Of a stretch of DNA of 64,000 nt, positions 1-13,100 are shown in pieces (the first letter of the stretch is position 1; each line of letters begins with the position of its first letter). The DNA comes from Haliclystus octoradiatus (lineage: Eukaryota > Cnidaria > Staurozoa > Stauromedusae > Haliclystidae). The stretch spans positions 12,132,110 through 12,196,109 of the forward strand of contig OU744452.1 in the NCBI GenBank assembly GCA_916610825.1. Reading direction: 5' to 3'. Both the position numbers and the translations under genes were made by a program. The notes under the pieces are model-generated. The model saw only the letters and a program-made list of their open reading frames with translations, made no database searches and had not been told where the DNA came from.

Positions 1-400
1 AATTTGTAAATTAATTACAAACCTGAAAACGTTTTTCAATTCTGATTGGTAAAGATGAAAAGTAGAATTTTGAGGAAATTCAGTGCAAAAAAGCTTTTAT
101 TGAAATTGCACTTCAGTGTAAAAAGGGAAATTCAAAAATGATTGATTGATAACATAGTCAAATAAATATTAGTAAAAAAAACAAAGTTCAAAAAATGTGG
201 ACTATGGTAGCGGAATGAAACATGGTCGTTTGAAGCTATATTTGATTGTGTCATTCATTTCTTAATTGTTTCTTTCCCACAAACATAATTCCATACTTTT
301 CTTTGTGAGCTTTATGGAGATTTTTGCAAGTAATTAAAAGGTAATCATACAATTTTATATTCAATTCTGATTTAGTCCCCTATGTGAAAACATGCCCCAA

Positions 401-502
401 TTTTTATGAACTTTCATGAACTCCTAAACTATTTTTTGCAGGGGTAAAGCTCATAAACTAGCTGATGAATAGTTCATGAACTTAACATATTTTTCGCAGT
501 GG
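401..502. repeat. GTTCATGAAC-type repeat cluster 1
   Basis: Several spaced variants of TTCATGAACT ending in a tail TTTTTTGCAGGGG and, further on, TTTTTCGCAGTGG. It lies outside the exons of the M17-like gene. The core decamer is a perfect palindrome. Confidence 0.7.
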
Positions 503-1056
503 TTGCACTGAGTGGATTTTTCAAAATGTTTCATGTTGCACTCGCCTGTGATTAAACAAAACCAGAAAACATATGTAGCCAAAGATATTGAGAAAAAAAA
601 ACCTATATACATACAGGTGATCTTTTAACAAATGGGGTTGATAGAAATAATATTATAGAATGTGTCTTTATTAGTTAATTAAGACTAACATCCTGAACTT
701 TTCATTTGATCATGAATATACATAAATTTACGATATATCCATGAGGTTTATGGACTCAGCGATAATACGTCAATATAATATGCGAGGCGCCAGAGTTGCA
801 TTTTATAAAGATATGCAATAGTTGAATTTGAATGAATTGATTTGTGCAAGTGTGAAAGGTCAAAAACAAATGTTACAAATACAGATGGACCATGACTTGA
901 TCTACACAAAGAGAATGTGTTTACCTTTAATTAAATTTAACTCTAATTGACTTTTAGTTCGAACAATTTAAGTCTAGAAAACGTATACAAAAGCTGTAAT
1001 TTTTGATACCGGTTTGATAATGAATCAAAGAAATTATTTTATTCATAAATATTTAC

Positions 1057-1134
1057 CTTTCCAACAAACTGATATGTAGCATTGATTTCGCAAGCTATTT
1101 CGCCAGCAGATTTCGGTATACTCCAAATCTATAA
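1057..1134 (-). CDS. M17-like gene, exon 10 (boundary uncertain)
   Basis: One frame reads IPKSAGEIACEINATYQF followed by VGK up to a GTAAAT donor, which is what should precede the GVTYD-type motif. The phase set by exon 9 instead gives an LEY stretch and then another frame. Acceptor AGs allow an end at 1128 or 1134. About eight expected residues between DRCSS and LEY are also missing, so a small exon may have been overlooked, or there is a one-base shift near 1115. Confidence 0.5.
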
Positions 1135-4100
1135 CTACGGGGAATGTTGACGTCTCAGAGGGAGGTGAAAAAAGTGAAGTGCGACATCAACTTATGTAAG
1201 CATTCAAGGGTATTGTTCTATTGTTAAAACGTATGCTGCCATGTACGATTTATGGATACAATGCGATGTTGAATATAAGTTTAGGTCATGACGAGGTTGT
1301 GTTTTAGACCATCATTTTTGAGTTGAATTAGGTCAAATACTGTTTTTACATTATAGCTACAACATATGACATTGGTTACCAGTGATACTTACAGCTAGAA
1401 CATCTATCAACTGCACTAAGTAATGGGTAATCCTTCTTGAAAACTTCAGTGTCAGTCAGAGTTGAGACCTAAAGATTATAGAAATTAATTTATTATAATA
1501 AATGAGAGCCTAGCATGAGCTTCACTCACAATTTTTTATGAGTCTATGATGAGCAGTATTGCAAAGGCCTGATAGAATTAAAGCTACGGTACCATTGTCT
1601 AATTTCAAAAAATTCCAAATCATTCTAAATCCATTACGAGTTTTGAAAACCTGAAAGCCTAGTGAAAACTTACTAGTAATAGGCTACTGAATTGGTAGCC
1701 TGCGCGCAGACCCTAATATTTTTTTTATGATTAGTAGGGTCTGCGTAATATCGACAGAAAGCTTGCGCTGGACTGAATTAGGGGGAGTGGCAGAAACGTG
1801 AGAAATCTATTGTTTGTCTATTGTTCATCAGCCAATCGCTAGCGAGTTCTCCAAAACTAGAACCAGAACATGATTGGTCGATAAATATAAGTTCTTGACG
1901 CATTCCTTTTCAAGTAAAACGTCGTTCTTCTTCAATAAAATCATTTGCTTGTGTTCGTTTTTCAGTTTTGTACGAGGGAGACCTCAGATTTTTTTATTCA
2001 ACACAGACTTTTTGTAATTATGTTTGTAGTAAATGAACATAGTGTATTGAAGAAAACGATTTCTTGTTGTAATTATTAATTTGCCTTTCACAGAGGACGG
2101 GACATGCTATTTTACATGCAGCATCGGCCAACAAAGACTTGATTTCAAGATACTGAAATTTATTTGGATTGTGTTTGTGTTCGTCGTAAAAGCCAATTTG
2201 TCATGGGTAATATCGAAAGAACAAATCATTGTATTAGATATAGAACGATTTAATCTCTGGATCTTGTTCACTGTGCCATGGCAATGGATTACAAAAATAT
2301 TTCTTCACGAAAGACTAATTCTCATCATTGATGTCAATTTTCGAGTTTCTTTGTGAAAAACAAATGCATTAAAAACATTGGACAACTTAGATCACTTCAT
2401 ATTGAACAGAAATAGTACGTTGTATTAAGTTAGTATTAATCATTTGAACGTGGTTATCAGTCAACCCATTTTATTTCGTAAATAATAAGTGTCAATTTTG
2501 ATTGCGAAAAGTTTTGTTATTTACGAAAATCGGACTTGCAGAAATGCTGTTTATGACGCCGTCTGTAGTTGAACAACGCTGAACAGCAGGAGTTATAGTG
2601 TAATGACGTTCCGCCACTCCCTCCAACTTCCGCCCAGCGCAAGCTTTCTGTTGATATTACGCAGACCCTACTAATCATAAAAAAAAAGATTTGGGTCTGC
2701 GCGCAGGCTACTGAATTGGGCACTTTTCACACAAAATCAAAAAGCAGTGAAGGAGGCGTAATACACACCTTTCTTTCTCTATTTGAAGTAAGGCAAAACA
2801 ACAGCAACAACAAATCAGAACATTTAATAATAATTCTTCACATGAGTTATGTGGCTAAAATAATATAACTTGGGTCTGACTATGTGTTATTATAGGCTAT
2901 TACTGCAACCATGAAAGGAATTTAGAATCAACAACTTAGAAAGGAAAAGTTCCAACTTTTACAAATTTCCAACTGAACATGTGTAGCTCTTTTTGGAATA
3001 AATGATACAATAAGAAAAGCTCAATATTTAATGATAAAAATTAAAACGATTCCACCTTTAGTTTCAAGTATAGAAATATAAATGTAGTGATGTCAGATGA
3101 ACATCACAGTCAAATTCTCTTGCCATAAATAATATTTTCTTTTTTCGGTTTCAAAAAGTGTGAAACGAGAATCTGCAAAATATCATGTCCAAGACCAATT
3201 TTGACGAGGAAAGATCTAAGCTGTGCTAAAACGCGAGAATGACATGTACGGATAGAAAAAAGTTCTATCTCAAACTGTTGTGTCCCGAAAGGCGATATAT
3301 ACCCTTTAAATCACCAACTGCTAGAGTGATTATGATTTCACTTGTTTACTGACTCAATCTAACAATAATTTTTAAAATGAAATACCAATGTAGCATTACC
3401 GTGACAACAGAATCCTTGAAGACAGTGTTACAATATTCAACTGCTCTTGGTGCAGCCATTCGTTCTGGATCTGAGCCTCCAATGTCTTTCGTAACAATTC
3501 TAATGTGAAACAAAATTTATAACAGCTATTCATACTGCAACACCTTCCCATGCAAATAAAATTTGATGAGTTCATGAAAATATTTCATGGACTTTACAAA
3601 CTTTCATGAACTGTTCATGACCAACTTATAAACAGTTCATGAACTTTTCACAGGGGCCATCACAATATCGTATCCAATTGAAGTTTAAATGAAGTAAGGC
3701 CTGAGTCAACCTGCAAGGGATTATAACCACAGCCAATAGGAAACAAGTTCATGAACGTTAAACGGCCAAATTTTCATCAAAATTCAAAAGAAGTTCAAAA
3801 AAAGTTCATGAACAGTTCATAAATATGTTCAAGAGAATTGGGTCATTTAATGCTCATGGGCTAGTCCATGAACGTTTGTAAAATAAATGAACTGTTCATA
3901 AATTGTTCATGAACACCTTATAAACACGTAAATATGTCAATGAACAGTTAAGGAGGTTCATAAACAGTTTTTGCAGGTAAGGGCATTTGAGTTGTATCGG
4001 CATTCTATATAATATGTGTTGGTAACGGCGGTAGACAGGGTCCACTGGAAGTGTTTACATTCCAAAATAATTTGATTTTTCTAAATTTCTTAAAATCCTA

Positions 4101-7100
4101 ATTTTTGATTCAGAATATCGTAGTTCGTTAGGCCTACTCAATTTACACAGTTCACATTTTGCATTACGTTGTCAGCATTCTGATAATGCAACTTCCTCAC
4201 CAATAATATAGGATGGCAGCATATTACATACACAGAGAAGTACAAAATAATTACCTTCCACTTTCCACTGCAATAGCGTTTGCTATCTCTTGATGAATGA
4301 GTGCCTATTAAATGAAAATATCGATACCGGGTTTTTCACATGATAATGTAGTATTTTATCTCCTTATTCCGATAGTGTGGTTAGAAAACTTGTACCAATT
4401 TTACAAATTAGTGCCCATGGCTTGCCCTCAACTTTGGGAAAAATAAATCATGTCATAAGGCGGCTGAAGGTTTTGTCGGATCCTGTGTACTGCATGCTGG
4501 TGTCCAAAGAAAATAAACTTCTGGAATAGAAATGGTTTGGCAGTAATTTGTGAAAAAATTTGAAAATTTTTTACAAATTGTAGGATTTAGCTTTGATATT
4601 GTTTATGGTAATACCTCTTCCTGGTCTCAGTTATATATGTGTGTGAATTTTGTCTTTAGGATGTGTTGAATGTATGATGCCATGTGATATTTTAGGTATT
4701 GTGCATGTTGTTCACGTGATTGTATTGTTTGATTGCATGTGATGTCGTGTGCTAATTAGTGATGTATAATGATTGGTGCTTCAAATTGTCATGTGATTAG
4801 TAACTATTATATAGAGAATGTATGCACGTGTTGTTTTGCTTGTCTATCGTTGCTGTGTGAAGGAACAAAGTTATAACGTGAATTCAACTGCGTGTTGTCT
4901 GTCTCCTCCATGCCGACCCTATAAGAATCTTACACAAATATATACATTGGATTCGCAATATCTTAGTTACCCTTTCGGATTACAACTATGGCATTCAACT
5001 TGTACGCTACATGCCTCCATCTAAAGCATAGGCTATAAAATCATGTTGCCACTTAATACCATATTTTTATTCATGAAGTGTTCATGAACTTTGCAGAACA
5101 GTTCAAAATGGGTTAATGAACATTTCATGAAACCAGTGAGTTTTTCTTACAGAATTTTACAAATATGTTATCATAAGAGAACAGTTGATTCAAAATTAAT
5201 GATATACCTCCGGTGATGTATCCTTGCAATAAATGCCTATCTCTTCAACTTTTGTTGACCTACTTGGAACATCTTCTCGAATTTCCAAAGGCTGTATGCA
5301 AAAACAAAACAAAATCGATTAAATATTTTTATTTGTATCTTTAGGTATTTAGCTAAGACAATTCCAGTTTGGAAATTAGTGCTACCAACATTATTGTGGA
5401 AATACTAGTAGGCATTCTTACCACATATGCTGCTTCCAAAGCAGCTAATACAGACACAGAAAAAGCATTTTTGAAGGCAGACTTTGACGGAACAATCAAC
5501 AAAAGACGTTTGCGACCAGCTTTAAATGCCCTACACAAAGTAAACAAATAAAATTCAGCCTTTACACTAATTATACTGTATATAGATTGTTGAAACAATT
5601 GGAAATGATGATAAAATGGGTTGAAATTGAAAAAATGTAAAGTTCAAAATCTTATGTCACGACATATCTTCAGTTACGAGCTCAAAGATATATATAAATA
5701 CCAGCATACCTGATGGCCATATATAAATTCAAATTATTCTGTTGTGCAACTTGTGTCGCATCACAAAAAGGATGTACTTCTATAGAAAATCAATTTACTT
5801 TACCATACATTTGATTGTGATGTGATACCTATCTTAGTTAGAATTATTTTGAATAAAAGACAATTTGTATTTTTATTCTTATTGGCTTTATACTGTCTTG
5901 TGATGAAATATGGTTGTTAACTTGTTATTGATTTGTATATCAACTCAGAGAACCCATAGTTTTGTTTTCATAATTTAACTAATAACAGATGTCTAGGCCT
6001 ACAGATGTAACACAATTCTGTTTATTTTGATTTCCATCGGCTCCATTTCTCCAAACCATTGACATGTTTTTGAATTTTTAAATTTTTGATGACATTATTA
6101 TTTCATCACTGAATGAAAATCAAAGATACTTTTGAACGCTAGAAATATTATAATTATTATTTATCAAAAACTATACGCTTGATTTTCAATTCAATTTTAA
6201 TTTTGTCGAATTAGATTATACTTGAATATAACTTCAATATGTTGATCAACGATAAGAACAATCTACACAACATCTTCAGTTTTGAAACTTTGAGCAAAAT
6301 ATTGTGTCTTGTTTTATCGCTGATCAACATAATGAAATTTTAATTTCAATAACGTTTACAATTATTTCGTCAATTATAGTCGTAAAATCTAAAAGTCAAA
6401 ACCTACCGCTCGATATCGAACGTATTGATAGCAGATATTTTACAAAGGAAATATGCTGAAAGACATAAATGTTCATCAATGATTGTGTTTCTATTAATTA
6501 CTCTATTTGACGAAGTAGAAATAACTTGATGGAAAATAAAATTTGAAAATCCATCTGCAACTGAAGTTACCTTCGCAGCCCATTTACGACAGCTTCCCTG
6601 TAACATCGCACATCATCGTAGTCTCGATTGACTGGACCAGTTGGACTATAAACCTGTAAAGTTTGTTGAATTAGATGAAGTCTACATATTACCAGTCGTT
6701 AGTAAATCATGTAACTAATCCCATGTACACACTTTTCAAAAAAATTTCATGAACAGTTCATAAACAGTTCATGAGAAGTTCATAAACAGTTCATGAAAAG
6801 TTCACGAAAAGTTGTTGAACTATTGAAAATGTTCCATTTATAAAGGTTTGCATTGGTAGGAACACTCTAACAATTTCCTTTACAATACTTTGGACCATTG
6901 GTCATTAGGTAACCTAGGCAGTTCCTGGGCAGGCAAGGTCTGACTAAAGTAGGAATCCTGGAATCCTAGATTCCGGAATGTATAGGGCAAATTCAGAAGA
7001 AAATTCATATTTTAATCATTTATCAATCAAACCACAAAAAAAATCAAAAGAAAATGTGCAAGTGCCAATAGGATTCCAGAAGGTTGAACCTTCTTTTTGT

Positions 7101-10100
7101 CGGACCCTGAACCTGGGGGGGGGGGGGGGTAAGAATGATTTGGATTGTGGAATCGTTGATCACGAAAATGTGAAAGCAACCCTTGTGATATTGGTAAAGT
7201 TAGAACTTTGTTAGAACTTTTGAAATTAAATTAAGAAATGAATCAACTCCTTATCTGTAAATCCTGCTGGGCTTTGATTAATCCCAACGAAATCAGGACA
7301 TCCAGTCAGTAAAATTATATTATAATTCTCATCAGATCATAGTGTCATGTACTTATTGTTTTCAAAACACATTGATGTACATCATCAAAACCTGTCAATA
7401 TTGATTGAAACCAAAACTTGTCAATCTTACATCACAGAGTATTTACAGAGCAATTCAACACTAGATATTCTCTCAATAGGACCCAATTTGACACTACATA
7501 TCTCATAATAATATATGTGTACCACCATACATTCATTTGTTTTATCATTTCTTCTTTCTGTTTGTAGTTTGCACTTTGCAGTTATATTTCGTACAAGCAA
7601 AATAAATGGTTAAACATTGCAATTATGCTGTATATGTTATAACTTACCATCCATTTGGTAAGTCCAGCTGAAGGAAACAGAACAGTCGCTTGCTGAGTAA
7701 CAGTTTTATCAAGCTACAATTTAAGAAAGATATAAATTTGAAATTGTATATCTTAACCTATAAAATAGAGTTTCCAAAACTGTTTGTTCATCCATCAGTT
7801 TTTCATTTTTCAACCAAATATTCTGTACATAGTATTATTAGAACCGCTGATATTTAAACTAGGTTATCGTATACGTTTCGTTTCTATTTGCGGTTTATCC
7901 TTTTGTAGCGAAATAAAAAAAATCTTTTCCATGGTTTTCTTTTGCGGCTCCGGACCGCAACTTAGCAAAAACAAGGGTTTCCCCCATCCGAATTTCAAAG
8001 CAACGGCTATGGATCATTGATCATGCACAAGACTGAAAAATTATCCCAGGTATTTGCTAAACTTATTGCTAGTGAACCATAAAGGGAAATAATGCATTGA
8101 ATCAAAAGCATAACAAGAAAATATTTGATGACAAGAAAAGCTATGAACAGAAACAATTGTAGCTGCAGTAAAAAAGAAGACAGTTCACTAGGCAAATAAT
8201 GCCAAATTATAAGCCTTGTATGCAAAGCAACCTTCACCTTACGTAAATAATCAATCGTAAATTAATAGTACTTACAAGGTTTTTGAGTAAGAAAATGTTT
8301 TTTTGAAAATAGTTGAACAAATCACCTGGTGATAGCCGTGTGGGCTCTTGCAACACTCCCATCTGCTCAAATTTCATTGTCAACTTTCCATTTAGGATTG
8401 GTATGATATTGTCCCCCTACAACTAATATTATAATTTTGGGCATTTTAATGTAAACAATGATTTTAAAATTTGAGATTTTGTTAAAAAGGTTTGGAAATC
8501 CAAAAATTAAACATTCCAAATTTTTGATCAGCCCTTTGATATCTAGGATCTCAGGATCTCCTGCAGCTTTTATCCAACCCTGTCTTTGAGATCTGAATAT
8601 TAAGAGATTACTGTAGTGAAACACCTACATTACTGGCAGCTGTAACCAATTGCCTCAGTTGTTCAACTTCAGCACCCAAGTCTTCCCATTCAAGTGACTC
8701 CGCAACAACAACAATTCCATCCCAACTGCCAATTTTGTCAACAGGTGTAACAGTAACAGGGTTAACACTCTGAAATCAAGAAAATAAATTTAAATTTTAT
8801 ATTTTGTTGTTATACTGTTGTATCATATTTAGCCTGCATGCAGACTAAAAAGTTTATCAAGAAAAGTTTGTAGTTTGAACACGCCACCATCCCTGAACTG
8901 TTCATGAACTGTTCATGAACTGTTCATGAACTCCTGGACTGTTTAGTGCAGGGGAAAAGAAAGCAATTTTGCTGACACTGCACTTGGATTTGTGCTTTCA
9001 ATTTCAAATAACAATATAATTTACATTAATTCACAAGAGATGTCTACATAATTACACAAAGGACAAACTAAACTAGTCATTTGTCAAACTAGTCAGTAAA
9101 TGGTGGGAGGAGAAGGTGGGTTTTGTGCTGAACATTATTACTACAGTATTATTGGAAAAGAAAATTGATAGAAATCCTTTTGCCGACAGTAACTAAATTG
9201 TTCAGAAAGTGTATTTTAGCTATCCAAAAGAGAACATGATGCCAAAATTATTAAAATATCGGAAGTGAGTCAAAAATTGTGCTTCCCTAAAATAACTTAG
9301 ATGAACAATAATAAAGGGTTACTGCACGGCAGCCGTGTTTGGGTTCTCTGATACCAACACGCGGGATGTTGGGAGACACGAGAAAGCATTGGAAAAACAA
9401 GAGCCCGTAGGGCGAGTGCACTTTAAATCATAAACCTTGTAATACATTATAGTCTATTTAATGTTGTAGGGCAATTCCATCGTGATGGAGTTTCAATTTA
9501 CAGAGGTTTTTTGCATTATTTATGTGGAAGCGCTTGTTTCAGATAGACTTTCAAATGATTAGACATATAATATATATTATGTTTACATAATTATAATCAT
9601 TCTAAATCAAAAATGTTTTTATTTATCGATATTTTTGCAATTTACCTTCGTGATGGAGTTTCCTGAAGAAATTCCATTTTCAATCGTAAGTTTGATTTTT
9701 CAAATTCCTGTGAAGTTCGGGCTGGAATTTTACTGAATAAACGATGATTGTATAGCTTAGTAGTATATAAATTGAGTCCCAACTTTCAAAAACTTTTAAA
9801 TAATTCAGAATTAATGATTATTCGTCGTGATGGAGTTTCACGCGTTTCGTGATGGAGTTTCTTCTGTGAATTTCGCTTGTGATGGAGTTTCATTGCTGTT
9901 AGCCTTGATGGAATGTTTTAAATTACAAACTTAAATAGTCTTTTGTAGTGTTCCAGTAGTCTTCTTCTTCAATTTTTAAATAAAATACGAAGCAATATAA
10001 TGGACTATGATTTGAATAATATCTGATTTGGCATGTAAACTTTGAAATTGGAACGATCCGAAGTGTCATTGCCCTGTGTATCGCTCAGCGCGAGTGAATA

Positions 10101-13100
10101 TTTGATTTCGAAATTGACACCTCCGCGTGAATAAAAACACTTTTATTCAAATATTATGCTGTAAATGATTAATTTTAAATCAAATAATAGAAATAGTAAA
10201 CAAGCAAGAGAAATGGAAGATATCATATATAATTTCAAGTGGAAAATGAACTAAATATTAGTCAAAGTTTGCAGCGAAAACACATTACCATTGTTTAGTT
10301 TAGTTTAGTTTTGACTTGTTGAAATCGTAGTTCAGAGACGCCGCTGTAATTAAACACATTTTGCTCCGCCTCTTGCGCGTTGTTCCTCATCGTGAAAATT
10401 ATACAAATGAATGAGTTTCAAAACAGAACAGATTTTCGTGATGGAGTTTCGTCATTGAAATTACTTTTTGTGTGTCGTTGCCCGGTTTTTATCGTGAAAT
10501 ATTGCCGCAGGCATGTGTACAAATCAAATCTTCAAACACTGACAAAACAATTTTTTTAAAGAATGACCGTGCGAAACATAATATTAACTTTTGTCATTTT
10601 TTTCGTGATGGAGTTTCAGGAGGTTGAATAAAGGCCTATAATTTCATAATTCTTTAATTTTTCCAGTGAAATGTTTCACAAACATATTAATATTGGTTTA
10701 TAACGTATGTTTATGTGTTATTTTAAAAGTATTGTTTAAACTGCACGCAGTCAGAAAGAAAAATTCTCCTCGCCAATGGCGCGTTTTTCGTAATTATTTT
10801 TCGACGCGCTGATCTTAAAAACCAAATTTCATTCCCAAAAATATTCAAATATATAAGTTTTTTTTATATTCATTTATTTGAAGTAATAAAGAATACATCT
10901 GCATAATTGAATTGGCTGGAAAACGAATTTTAATTTTCAAGTTCGAAAGGACATTTTCATGGAATTGCCCTGTAGTTTTATTGATTTGTTTTCAAATTTT
11001 CACTCAATCGTTGCAGGACTTCCTGCCAGTTAGCGGATGCAGAGTACGGCAGAGGAGCCCCGTAGATAATATTTTCAGCATCTCGAGCCACGTGCAAAAT
11101 GTTTTTACCAAAACCCTATTACCAGGCCTACTATTTATCTATAGAATATTGTTTTTCGCCGGAGGAGAAGGCAAAAATAAACTTATTAAAGCGCCCTGTC
11201 CTGTTGTCGATATTTCACAAGTAATCAACTTAAAGTGGGAATAAACCCCCAGACTATCTTTACATATGTAGTAGAACCCGACGTGAAAAAAACAATGGCG
11301 TAAATTTTTTTTCGATCTGGAAATTATTTCTTGGTGAAAAATGCCTTCAAAGTGGTGTTTTGACCCAAATGTCACTGAGGAAAAAAAAGGGATTGGATCT
11401 AGCTTTATGACGGCAAAGTCACAAGTCGTGCGGTTTTTCTAATAGACTTTAGATCGGATTAATCACGCGATGTTTCGTTTGAGATGGCGTAGCTCTGTAA
11501 CGGCAATCTATTTTTCTCTCCCACAAAACTGAGGTAAGAAAGAACATATAAACTCAAGAGTAGCAAAATTCCAGATGATTTGATGATTTTAAAGTTCACG
11601 AATTTGAAGAAAATAAAAATCAGAAAATGTTTCATTCGTAGCGCGCGTTATACAGATTATATTTTCACACATCATTCTCACACATATTTAACACACATCA
11701 AAAGATTCTCTGGTGACCACAATAGCTAGCTAAGTAGAATTTATTGTTGTAAGCATATATGTCTGAACTGAAAATGGAGTATTCTTTTGAGGGTAAAAAT
11801 CAAAATGTATGGTGGGAAACGCTATTAACCGTTGGTTTATAGTCCTCTTTTCACAGAAACGAAATCTGTCCATCTGATTTATCGTTTCTGTAGAAAGGTA
11901 TTTTGTGCAAAGTAGCTTCTGCCACTGTATTACCGCATCCTATAAACTACGGATTGTGACATGATGCTAACATGTTCCACTTTCTAGCAAAAGGAATGAA
12001 TACTATCTAGTATGTAAAAAAAATTCGTCGCGTATGTATAATCAGGAACGAGACTTCACATTGCAAAACCCTAATTTTGTTAATCAGATAACGTTGATGG
12101 AGAGGGTAACAATTTATGCAATGAAGATATACTGCAAAACAGAAAAATGATAGAATATGCATTACTGTAGTTCTAGTATATGGCTGTAAACTTGAATAAG
12201 AACATCCAAGCCCTCATATCATTTTTGTACTATTTTCCGAAAAGAGAACCGGCGCAGAGCGTTCTCAACGGCTTGCAAGATATTTTATAGAATTTACAGT
12301 GTAATGTACTGAAGAATTTTCGATGGTTTTATAATCATTGAATGCTTGGTGAATGAATGATGAACACTTTGTTAGAGTATTGAGTATAGATCTATCTACA
12401 GTCGTATATAAACTATAGGATTACATGGTTTAAGTTTTACTAGACAAACATCAATTTCAAACTTGAACTTTGAAATGATAATTGAAAAATGTCTATCTAA
12501 TAATTTAGTAATACTTAAATAAATCCGAAAAAGTACAATTAATACTTTGCAGTACCATCTATCTCGAGGAAAAGTCGTCTGTGCATGACTGTGCAAATTG
12601 TGTCAGGTTACATTCACATCTAGATCATGAAAAGGATATCTTGTAGAAAAATTTACTCAAGAACAACTTGCAGATAGAGTTAAAAATAGTTAAACTTATA
12701 TAGCGTAGGATGAAGCTATTTCAAAGGGTACGTGTCTACTAATTAAGATTTGAGAAGTACTGCGGTCACCCAGAATACGAACTTTTCGAAACGCAAAGTT
12801 TATGGCTATAGATATCCAACAAATGTATACGGCTCAAAAATAAATAGCGGACTGGGAGTCACACAGTCGGATTATCTGTCTGAGAAGTTTGACGATAATC
12901 AAAACAACTTGGATAAAATGTACTTTCAAATCAATACTAAATAAATTCATGTGATTCTAAATTTTACAATTTACGTGCATAAATACTGCAGAAAAACAAT
13001 GCAATGTGAAACATACATAGGTATGTAACTAACTATTTTTAGACGTGTAACGTGTTTACAAATAGGCCTATAATTTTGAGTCAATGATCAAAGTATCCGT

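Noticed and set aside
10297..10315. TTTAG repeats as a telomere-like sequence
   Set aside because: Only about three units, in the middle of an intron.
9482..10617. The spaced 13-mers as a CRISPR-like array
   Set aside because: Spacing is irregular (22 to 560 bp), the repeats are too short, and the genome is eukaryotic.
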